Shown in pieces: positions 33,750 to 41,032 of a DNA stretch of 64,000 nt (position 1 is the stretch's first letter; every line of letters begins with the position of its first letter). The translations under genes and the position numbers were made by a program. This DNA is from Sandaracinaceae bacterium (GTDB lineage Bacteria; Myxococcota_A; Polyangia; Polyangiales; Sandaracinaceae): assembly GCA_019637095.1 (NCBI GenBank), contig JAHBWG010000019.1, positions 42,825 through 106,824 of the forward strand, read 5' to 3'. Below the pieces are notes generated by a model, which was not told the origin of the DNA, made no database searches, and was given only the letters and a program-made list of their open reading frames with translations.

Positions 33750-35290
33750 CCGATCACCATGTGCGGCAGTTCCGCTTCGACGACGCGGGCGCCGCGCGCC
33801 TCCGCGTCGGCGCGCTTCATCAGCTCGAAGCGACCGCCGTGCAGCACCGCGCAGCCGTGCCATGGCGTGAGCCACGCGTCCTCGGTCGCGACGAGGTGGA
33901 TCCCGATCTTCGCCGACACGTCCGGCTGCGGGTGGATCGACAGCCGGATCGCGTCCGGGAAGAACGCCGCGACCAGCCGTCCCCACGCGTCGCTGCGCCG
34001 CACCACCTCGTACGCGCGCTCGCGCGCCTCTCTCTTGATCTGGCTCTTCGAACGTCCGTCCTCCTTGGCGAGCTCGTCCTCCACGACGAAGCGGTGGATC
34101 CCGTCCACCTGCCGCGCGAACGCGGGTGAGCGCGCCGCTCGCTCGCGCAGGGCCGCGGCGTCCTCCGCGTAGCGCGCGAGCAGCGCGGCTCGCGCCGCGT
34201 CGGGTGGCAGCTCGCCGAGCGCGTCCGCGAGGTCGAAGAGCCGGACGCGCCGCTCCCCCATCTCGCGCAGCATCGCCTCGAGCCCTGCCCGGTAGCTCGA
34301 GACGTCCTCGGCGCGCACGCCGACCACGTCCGCGAACACCGTCCCGTCGGAGCAGATCACCAGCTCGGCGCCGGGCGCGTGCGCCTCCTCGATCTCGTCG
34401 AGCAGCGTCGCGAGCGCCCGCAGCGCCAGCGCCTCGGCCATGTCGGGTCGGGTGCCGAGCACCTTGCGCCGGCTCGGCGCCTTCGCGGGGAACGCCGGCA
34501 GCACCAGCGAGATCGGCGTGCCCGCCTCGAGGAAGGCGCGCACGCGCGGCGAGTGGAGCGCGAACGTCGCTTCCGTCGGCTCGGGCGGGACGTCCGCGAA
34601 CACCCGCCGCCGCCGCAAGATCCGTTGCAGGATCACGCGCGCGCTCGCCTCGTGTCCCTCGCCCTGCGCCGGCAGGCGCGCGCCGACGAGGTGCTCGAGC
34701 CGCTCCACCATCGGCGTCATGGCTGCGAGCATCGGCAACCCCCGCGCGACGTCCCGCGCCAGCGCCACGAGCGACTCGTGGTCGCCCCGCTGTAACCACA
34801 ACAGGATCAGCGCCAGGTGCGCTCCATAGAGCGCGCGCGCGGCGCGCGGCGCGTCGGCCGGCGCGTCGCGTGCGCCGCGCACCACCGCGTCGAAGATGGC
34901 GGCCACGCGCGAGCGCACCGGCTCCGCCGCGGCGCCGAGCACGCCGGCGCGCGCGTCCGGGTCGACCGCCTTGCCCGCGAGCGCGACCAGCGCGCCGCGC
35001 AGCGGCTCGATCACCCGGAGCTTGTGCGCCATCACGAACGCGAACCGCTCGGCCACCTCGCCCTCAGGCAGCTCCGCCGCGAGCTCCGTCAGCTCCTCCG
35101 CGAGCCGCGCGTAGAGGGCCAGCGCGAGGTGCTCCTTGGTCGGGTGCTCGAGGCAGAGGCGCGCGAGGGGCACCCCCGCCTGCGTCGCGATCTCCTCCAT
35201 CGTCGCGCCCTCGAACCCCTTCGCCGCGAACGCCGCCGTCGCCGCGTCGAGGACCCTGACGCGCTCTCTCCCCGCCTCCTCCACGCCCAT
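33746..35290 (-). CDS. TetR-type DNA-binding domain fused to isonitrile (isocyanide) synthase
   Basis: A 514-residue fusion. Residues ~10-195 form a TetR repressor: helix-turn-helix DAATAAFAAKGFEGATMEEIATQAGVP and a helical ligand-binding body. Residues ~215-514 are a PvcA/IsnA-type isonitrile synthase: LPAFPAKAPSRRKVLGTRPD, ELVICSDGTVFADVVGV, RSKSQIKREARERAYEVVRRSDAW, AIRLSIHPQ, KIGIHLV and WLTPWHGCAV, all in family order. These enzymes turn the amino group of Tyr or Trp into an isonitrile with a pentulose 5-phosphate as carbon donor. ATG at 35290 begins just before the TetR helix 1. It is the first gene of a three-gene coupled operon. The fusion may tie repression to enzyme occupancy. Confidence 0.9.
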   Translation of the reverse strand: MGVEEAGRERVRVLDAATAAFAAKGFEGATMEEIATQAGVPLARLCLEHPTKEHLALALYARLAEELTELAAELPEGEVAERFAFVMAHKLRVIEPLRGALVALAGKAVDPDARAGVLGAAAEPVRSRVAAIFDAVVRGARDAPADAPRAARALYGAHLALILLWLQRGDHESLVALARDVARGLPMLAAMTPMVERLEHLVGARLPAQGEGHEASARVILQRILRRRRVFADVPPEPTEATFALHSPRVRAFLEAGTPISLVLPAFPAKAPSRRKVLGTRPDMAEALALRALATLLDEIEEAHAPGAELVICSDGTVFADVVGVRAEDVSSYRAGLEAMLREMGERRVRLFDLADALGELPPDAARAALLARYAEDAAALRERAARSPAFARQVDGIHRFVVEDELAKEDGRSKSQIKREARERAYEVVRRSDAWGRLVAAFFPDAIRLSIHPQPDVSAKIGIHLVATEDAWLTPWHGCAVLHGGRFELMKRADAEARGARVVEAELPHMVIG

Positions 35291-35474
35291 CGGATAGGGC
35301 CGTCGGGCCCCGCCCGTCAAGCGCGGCGAATCGGGGCGAGCGGGGAGCGCCGCGGATCCTCGAGCGCTCGCGGTCGAGCCGACGGCCTCGACACCGTGCC
35401 GCTCGCCCACGCGCTATCCACGCGGCCCGTGCCGGGCGTACCGTCGACCCACCGTCTACCGGAGAGGAGAGCCC

Positions 35475-35723
35475 ATGTCCTTCGAGCCCCGCCCTTGCGC
35501 CCACTGCGGCAGCGCGCACTTCCACGTCGTCCCTGGCGTCCAGCTCGAGGTCTGGCAGGCCATGGGCGCCGCGAGCGCCAAGATCACCGGAGGCCGCCGC
35601 TGGTCGATGACGCTCGTCGTCTGCGCCCACTGCGGCCGCACGGAGACGTTCACGACGAACGGCCCCGAGCTCGCGTCGATGTTCCGCGGCTCGCAGCAGG
35701 TCACGACCACGCGCACCCACTGA
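35475..35723 (+). CDS. Small double zinc-ribbon protein
   Basis: An 82-residue protein with two CxxC pairs, PCAHCGS (residues 8-11) and VCAHCGR (50-53), that should form one zinc ribbon. GGAGAGGAG precedes the ATG at a good distance. The remainder is strand-rich (MTLVVCAHCGRTETFTTNG). The function is unknown; such proteins can bind nucleic acid or partners. It diverges from the isonitrile operon across 184 bp, in which I see no clear regulatory site. Confidence 0.75.
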   Translation: MSFEPRPCAHCGSAHFHVVPGVQLEVWQAMGAASAKITGGRRWSMTLVVCAHCGRTETFTTNGPELASMFRGSQQVTTTRTH

Positions 35724-35782
35724 GCGCGGGACGCGGTGCCGTCGCGCCGCCTACCTCGAGCCGGCGCCTCACGAGCGACTCT

Positions 35783-35885
35783 GCCGCGCACGAGAACGTG
35801 CATGAGTCGCCCTCCCCGCGTATCGCGAGGATGCCGACGTCGCCTACGACTGGCCCTTCGGCGGGCGTTCTGGGAGTAGTGGGAA
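35783..35885 (+). pseudogene. Scrambled remnant of the DUF1963-like immunity gene
   Basis: Three pieces of the immunity gene at 36778-37395 recur here. 35783-35806 repeats 36817-36840 in the same orientation. 35807-35861 is an inverted copy of ~36849-36902 and reads YREDADVAYDWPFG on the plus strand. 35862-35885 is an inverted copy of ~36771-36797 and reads RAFWE followed by a stop. The segment between DWPFG and RAFWE has been cut out, and part of it lies flipped just before. It cannot encode a working protein. Confidence 0.75.
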
Positions 35886-36155
35886 GCACGTACATGATGC
35901 GCGTGCGCCACCGCGTCGACGTCGAGCCCGCGCCCTCGTAGCGCGTGGCTCGAGAACGCGAGCGATGCCTGGGACCGCGAGGCTCCCGGGCATCGGTGCG
36001 AGCGTCCGACCGCGGCGCGTGCAATCGCACCGTGCGAGCGGTCTCGGAGCGCGCCCGGAGCGCGGCAATCGGCTCCGTGAGACGCGCAGAGGCCAGTCAG
36101 CGCCGTAGCCGATCGCCGCTGCCTGTAGCTGCCGCAATCTACCTTGTCCACGACC
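35886..36155 (+). repeat. REP-associated transposase 3'-end repeat, copy 1
   Basis: About 270 bp resembling 39366-39655 in the same orientation. It begins inside the last codons of a transposase gene (GTYM then RVRHRVDVEPAPS and a stop at 35938-35940) and continues through ~215 bp of non-coding DNA ending around ACCTTGTCC. Several blocks are identical, e.g. the 36 bp ending at the stop codon and the AGGCCAGTCAG and GATCGCCGCTGCCTGTAGCT blocks. The rest of the transposase is absent here. Confidence 0.8.
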
Positions 36156-36622
36156 CCGGGTCGGATCGCGCCGACCGCGAGCGCCGCGTCGACCGCACCA
36201 TCGACGTCCGTGAGCCGGTCGAAGCTCGACACGCCGGTGCCGCCCTCGTGGTCGCCATCGACGTATACGAGCAGCGCGTCGCCCTCGGCCAGCTCACCTT
36301 CGACGCCGACGAAGAGCCGATCGTCGACGACGAGGGCCAACAGGCGCCTGAGCTCGCTTCCCGGCCGATCCGTGGGCACTGAGGCCTCCGCCTCCTGGGC
36401 CGCAGCCCATTGCGGATCGTCGAGCAGGCCGTCCACCGTGGGAGCCCGGGTCCCAGCATCTCGCCGAACGAAGGGCGCGTCCATCGCGGGAGCATCGCGC
36501 GGGGGGCCCGCGTCCCGCCGAGGCGGGGGCGGCGCGGGCTCACGTGGCTCGCACGCGCTCGTGAGCAGGAGCGCGCAGACGCTGGCGATCGGGACGCTCA
36601 ACGAGAGGTTGGGGTGCCGCAC
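36150..36622 (-). pseudogene. Truncated lipoprotein gene (CBM9-like start)
   Basis: GTG at 36622 begins VRHPNLSLSVPIASVCALLL and lipobox LTSAC, then a Pro/Arg/Asp linker and a domain beginning VDGLLDDPQWAAAQEA with LLALVVDDRLFVGVEG and LLVYVDGD, a pattern of carbohydrate-binding (CBM9-like) domains that start with a small 'DGxLxDxxW' motif. After AIRPG (near 36160) the frame enters the transposase 3' repeat, so the gene has lost its C-terminus by insertion or recombination. Confidence 0.65.
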
Positions 36623-36777
36623 ACCCAGACCCAAGCGCAACTCGGCCTCGGAGTCGAGCGCCACGGCCGCGGCGTCGCCGACATCGCCGAGCTCGCGGCC
36701 GTGAGGCGGAGCGCTCGTTCGCCGCCCATCCCCGGGGCGCGGCGACGCTCTCGAACGCGAAGCGACGAGCCTTCCCA

Positions 36778-37395
36778 CTACTCCCAGAACGCCCGCCAAT
36801 CGAAGCGAGACCCGGTGCCGCGCACGAGAACGTGCATGAGGCCGGAGCCGAAGGGCCAGTCGTAGGCGACGTCGGCATCCTCGCGATACGCGGGGAGGGC
36901 GACTTGAAGGAGGTGGAAGTAGTCGTCTCGGTCGATCAGTCGTGTGACCTCATGTTCGAGGTAAGGCTCCCCGTGCAAGAAGTACGGCGCTCCGCCAAGC
37001 TTGTGCGCAGCGTATCTTTCGCCGTCGACGACGTCTGGAATTGGCGACAGTACGGTCGTACCGTACCCGGTAGCACCGAAGTCCTGCGCCGAAGCGGCGC
37101 CTCGGCGAGAGCGTTCGTGCTCGACGATCGAGATCGCAGCGGAGCCCGGAGCCTGCAGAGTGTGGAGCGCGTCCATTACGAGGTCTAGGTCTGCGTTGAT
37201 GTAGACGGTCACCTCACGTTCCGCGACCGGAGAGGGCGCAGTACAGAAGTAGCGGGCGGGCGCATACGTGTCGATGCGTATCCCCTCAGGTCCTCGCCCG
37301 AAGAAGCGAAGTCCTACCTCGGAATCGACCGCCGAGAAAAAGAAGGGGCTAGCAAGGCTTCTGTCGACGGGCAGCCCAGAGGACTCGTGCCGCAT
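36778..37395 (-). CDS. Probable immunity protein of the orphan Rhs toxin (DUF1963/YwqG-like)
   Basis: A 205-residue soluble protein. The body (EVGLRFFGRGPEGIRIDTYAP ... HKLGGAPYFLHGEPYLE ... YFHLLQVALPAY ... GSGLMHVLVRG) has the order of a DUF1963-like immunity protein, where 'KLGG.P' and the final 'GG..' strand are typical. ATG at 37395 overlaps the end of the orphan Rhs toxin by 47 nt, which is the expected toxin-immunity arrangement. The match is moderate. Debris of a second copy lies at 35783-35885. Confidence 0.65.
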   Translation of the reverse strand: MRHESSGLPVDRSLASPFFFSAVDSEVGLRFFGRGPEGIRIDTYAPARYFCTAPSPVAEREVTVYINADLDLVMDALHTLQAPGSAAISIVEHERSRRGAASAQDFGATGYGTTVLSPIPDVVDGERYAAHKLGGAPYFLHGEPYLEHEVTRLIDRDDYFHLLQVALPAYREDADVAYDWPFGSGLMHVLVRGTGSRFDWRAFWE

Positions 37396-38809
37396 GTTGC
37401 CGTGCCTCCCGCTCGAGCACCCGGACCTGGTACTCTGGTGTACCCAGTTCGCGCAGGATCTGCGCGTTTCGGGCGATGTTCTCCGATGCGCGCATGCGCA
37501 GGAGGTTGGATCGCCGGAACAGTCCGGCATCACGCTGTGCGCGACTCACCTGCCTGTGGGCATCGTGACCAAGGGCCACGGCGGGGTTGCCGCGAGATGC
37601 CGCACCGACGCCGTGGCCGGCTGTATTGTATCCGTGAGCCTGTAGCCAAGCGTTCTGCAGGAGCTCGTGCCCAGCAAGACCATCTCCTACTCGACCAGCC
37701 GCGTTGAAGTTGCCGTACGCGTCGATATCGCCTCCGCGCAGTGGTGTGCGTGCTAGCCCGTGGGGATCGGTCCACAGAAGAACGCACGGCACATATCCGT
37801 AGAGGTTCAGCCCGCCCCCAGGCCCGATAGGGTCGCCGGTCGTGAACCTCCCCCGTCGCGAATCGTACCACCGCCAGCGGTTGTAGTACTCCCCGGTCTC
37901 CACGTCCTCGTACTGCCCGGGCCAGCGCCACGGGCAGTCGCTCGCCCCACCGGCCTCGAAGGTGGGCACGCCGAAGACGTCGAGCTGCATCCTCCACGCG
38001 AGCTCGCCGAGCTCGTCGTACATCTCGGTCGGGGTGCCGAGGTGGTCGCTCGCGATCGAGTAGTACCGGCCCGCACTCTCCTTGGCGACCGGGGTGAAGG
38101 TGTCGGGCTCCCAGTACCAGGTGGTCAGGCCGTCCTGGGAGTCGAGCTCGTGGGCGACGACATGTCCGTCCCACACGAACCTCGTCTCGCGGCGGCTCTG
38201 CTCCTCGCCGTCGGGGCCGAGCGCGACGACGGTCTTCTCGACGCGGCGGGCGAAGGCGTCGTACGCGAAGGAGAGCCGGAGGTCGGGCGGCGGGAGCGGG
38301 CCGGCGTCCGCCGCGCGCGGCGGGACGCGCTCGACGTCGCGCAAGAGGCCGTGGCGGTCGTAGCGGTAGCGCCAGCGGGTGCCGTCGGGCTCGAGGCGCT
38401 CGGTCTGGTTTCCGTCGGCGTCGTGGGTGTAGCGCACGGTGCCTTCGCCGCCGGGCGCCTCGGCCTCGAGCAGGACGCCGCCCGGGCCGTAGCGGCGGTC
38501 GGCGCGGTCGGCGCGGCGGTAGACGTTGCCGGCGGGGTCCATGGCGCGCTCGAGGGTAGCGCCGTTCCTTCGCTCGCGGATCAGCCGTCCGCGGCGGTCG
38601 TGGTCGAAGAAGCGGGCGCCGCGGTTCGGGTCGATGAGGGCGCCGATCTGGTCCTCACCGCGCCACTGGTAGACGAGCACGTCGAGCTCGCGCGGCAAGG
38701 GCGAGGGACCGACCGCGCCGGCGTCGCGACGCGTGGTGCGCCGCGCGGTCGGGCGACCGGCGACGTCGCGCTCCCACTCGAGGCGCAGGCCGCCGGGCAT
38801 CGCGCGGCG
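37349..38809 (-). pseudogene. Orphan Rhs tip: truncated Rhs core with alternative toxin C-terminus
   Basis: About 487 codons without a start of their own. The first ~320 codons (from MPGGLRLEWERD at ~38809) are almost identical to the distal core of the intact Rhs gene (41556-42500), differing at single residues such as RYDRHGLLRD for RYDGHGLLRH. After WYDSRRGRF the sequence diverges into GDPIGPGGGLNLYGY and DPHGLA, then a distinct ~150-residue toxin end with His-rich blocks (GHELLQNAWLQAHG, RGNPAVALGHDAHRQV) suggesting a nuclease; that assignment is tentative. Such silent tips can swap into the expressed rhs gene by recombination in the core. An immunity gene follows on the same strand. Confidence 0.82.
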
Positions 38810-38810
38810 C

Positions 38811-39421
38811 GGCATCGTGTGGGAGCCAGGCTCGCTGAGCATCGTCGAGCTCAAGACCGTCGACGCGATTGTGGAAGCGGCCGCGTACTGCATCGTCAAT
38901 CCCGTCGCCGCCGGTTTGGTCTGGAGCCCTGAAGATTGGCGCACGAGATCGGCCGGCGCGTGCGCGAGGTCGCCGCGCCCGACTTCTTCTTCCGCCCGGG
39001 CCTCTGGGACCCGAGCGCCGTGCTGGCGACGACGATGCCGGCGCGCCTCCTCGAGGAGCTCGGCGAGGACGAAGCGCGCCGCCGCATCGAGGCCGAGGTC
39101 GAGCGCCAGATCGGCGTCGCCCGCGCGAACGTCAAGAGCCAGGGCTGGCAGGTCCTCGGGCCCGTGGCCGCGCGGAACGTCTCGCCGTTCCGGCGCGCCA
39201 AGAGCTGGGAGGACTTCGGCTCGCTCTCGCCCACGTTCGCGGTCGGCCGCGGCAACCACGAGGAGCGCGAGGCGGCCATCGCCGAGCTGAAGGCGTTTCG
39301 CGCCGCGTACCGCGCCGCGTGGACCAGCTACCGCGCCGGTGACCGCGACGCGGTCTGGCCCTACGGCACGTACATGTTGCGCGTGCGCCACCGCGTCGAC
39401 GTCGAGCCCGCGCCCTCGTAG
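38811..39421 (+). pseudogene. Broken REP-associated tyrosine (Y1) transposase
   Basis: C-terminal two-thirds of an IS200-like/RAYT transposase. VELKTVDAIVEAAAYCIVNPVAAGLV and SPEDW (38849-38938) match the helix that follows the catalytic Tyr region; then a frameshift near 38937 moves to the frame of PDFFFRPGLWDPSAVLATTMPARLLEELG ... NVSPFRRAKSWEDFGSL ... WPYGTYMLRVRHRVD, ending at 39421. The N-terminus with the HUH motif is missing because the orphan Rhs core abuts it at ~38810. It is non-functional by itself. Confidence 0.75.
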
Positions 39422-39655
39422 CGCGCGGCTCGAGAGCCTGAGCGATGCCTGGGACCGCGACGCTCCCGGGCCTCGGTGCGTCAATCCGCCGTTGACGAGT
39501 GCACTCGGACCGTGCCAGCGGTCTCGGAGCGCGCCCGGAGCGCGCCCGGAACGCGCCAATCGGCTCCGCGAGAGGCGCAGAGGCCAGTCAGCTCAGCGCC
39601 GTAGCCGATCGCCGCTGCCTGTAGCTGTCAGAATCTACCTTGTCCGCAACCTCGG
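39366..39655 (+). repeat. REP-associated transposase 3'-end repeat, copy 2
   Basis: Includes the last ~18 codons of the broken transposase and the downstream non-coding part. It matches 35886-36155 with small indels (e.g. an extra CGGAGCGCGC-like unit near 39540). From here to 39802 I see no gene; 39680-39710 contains a short duplicated CGGATCGCTGTCCGCCCG-like unit. Confidence 0.8.
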
Positions 39656-39802
39656 TCGGATCGCTAGATCGCTGATCGCTGTCCGCCCGGATCGCTGTCC
39701 GCCCGCACGTCGCTTGCCGGGAGCTCGGTAACAACGTATGGTTGCTGTGGTCCTCGTCGGGTCGGAGCGATTGTCGGGTCGTCGACGTCGTACAACACGA
39801 CG

Positions 39803-41014
39803 CTACCACCAGCCGTGCCACGCTGCGGCATAGAGGCCGTGTTCGTGTGCCCAGCGGAGATCCGCCATCGTGTCGGCGAAGAAGTCCGAGAAGCTCTCGT
39901 AGCGCAGGTTCAGCTCGCCGCAGGCCTCTGCGCGGACGACGCCGCCGCGCTCGGTCAGCGCGATGAGGCTCGGGAAGTCGTTGGCGAGCCAGCCGATCAC
40001 GGTCCACTGCGGTTCGAGCGGATAGCCTAGCTCCAGGTAGAACTCGCGGAACGACTCCTCGTTCACCTGATCGAGCGGAAGGTACTGCGCCACGTTGTAG
40101 ACGACGATGCTTCCCGGCTCGAACCGGTCGAGGTCTCGCTGGCTGGCGGGGAAGAAGCCCAGGGCTCCGCCGAAGAAGACGGATCCTGCGACGCGCTCGA
40201 CGAGCGACCAGGCATGCGGGGCGAGATCCTTGGGAGCCTCGGTGACCCCGAGGAGCCTATGCTTCCGCGCGCCCGCCTCCAACCGGGCTTCAGCGAGAGC
40301 CTCGTCGAGGTCCCGATAGCGAGTCGGCTCGGGAGGAACGGGCCGAAGGGGCCCGAACGCCTCCTCGCGCGCGCGGAGCTCGTGCTCAGGTGACTGGATC
40401 AGCCGGCACGGCGCCCAGGCGAGGTCGGGTCGCCGACCTGTTCGCTCCTCGAAGCGCTCGAGGAAGGTCGCCGGTACGATCAGGGGCTGAAACGGGAGGG
40501 ACCCGGTGTCGAACCAGGGACCGCCCACCGCGGTGTCGTCTGGCAACGGCGGCACGCAGATCTCGAGCGGCTCGCTCGGGCGGCCATGGTATCCATAGTC
40601 GCGTCCTCGCGGGCGCGCGAGCGGCGAGATCGTCACCCGATCCGACACCAATGGGGCGTACCGGGAGGGACGGCACAGCCAAGGAGTATCGACGCGCGGA
40701 AGGTAGGGTGTCGCACGCTGCGGCTCCGCGAACTCGAGGCCCTGGTACGCGGCCTCTTCCCAGACGCGGCGAAAGGCGTGCGACACGAGGAGGTTCGGCC
40801 CACGTCCCCAGTAGTCGCCGAATCCGAAGAGCTTCAGGTCGAAGACGTGGTCGAGATGGATGAAGCCACCGTCGGTCTCGCAGGGCCGGCCTTCAACGAC
40901 GAGTGGATGCGCGATGTATCTGGGAATGAGGCGAATCCAATCGCCACTGGGTCGCTGCCCCTTGTGCGGCCACGACTCGCGAAAGCCGAGCGCATCCAAG
41001 AACGCCTCGCTCAT
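39803..41014 (-). CDS. Immunity protein for the Rhs toxin (SUKH-like C-terminus)
   Basis: A 403-residue soluble protein beginning 18 nt after the rhs stop. The C-terminal ~120 residues (IVVYNVAQYLPLDQVNEESFREFYLELGYPLEPQWTVIGW ... FSDFFADTMADL) resemble SUKH-type immunity domains; the N-terminal part (FDLKLFGFGDYWGRGPNLLVSHAFRRVWEEA ... WLCRPS) is of the type seen in large two-domain myxobacterial immunity proteins. Its position next to a toxin end makes the immunity role likely. No signal peptide is present, so the toxin should act in the cytoplasm. Confidence 0.75.
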   Translation of the reverse strand: MSEAFLDALGFRESWPHKGQRPSGDWIRLIPRYIAHPLVVEGRPCETDGGFIHLDHVFDLKLFGFGDYWGRGPNLLVSHAFRRVWEEAAYQGLEFAEPQRATPYLPRVDTPWLCRPSRYAPLVSDRVTISPLARPRGRDYGYHGRPSEPLEICVPPLPDDTAVGGPWFDTGSLPFQPLIVPATFLERFEERTGRRPDLAWAPCRLIQSPEHELRAREEAFGPLRPVPPEPTRYRDLDEALAEARLEAGARKHRLLGVTEAPKDLAPHAWSLVERVAGSVFFGGALGFFPASQRDLDRFEPGSIVVYNVAQYLPLDQVNEESFREFYLELGYPLEPQWTVIGWLANDFPSLIALTERGGVVRAEACGELNLRYESFSDFFADTMADLRWAHEHGLYAAAWHGWW

Positions 41015-41032
41015 GGTCGTCTCCGCACGGCG

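Noticed and set aside
37349..39559. A second intact Rhs protein starting at 39559
   Set aside because: The frame upstream of ~38809 is antisense to transposase remnants; only the tip is real.
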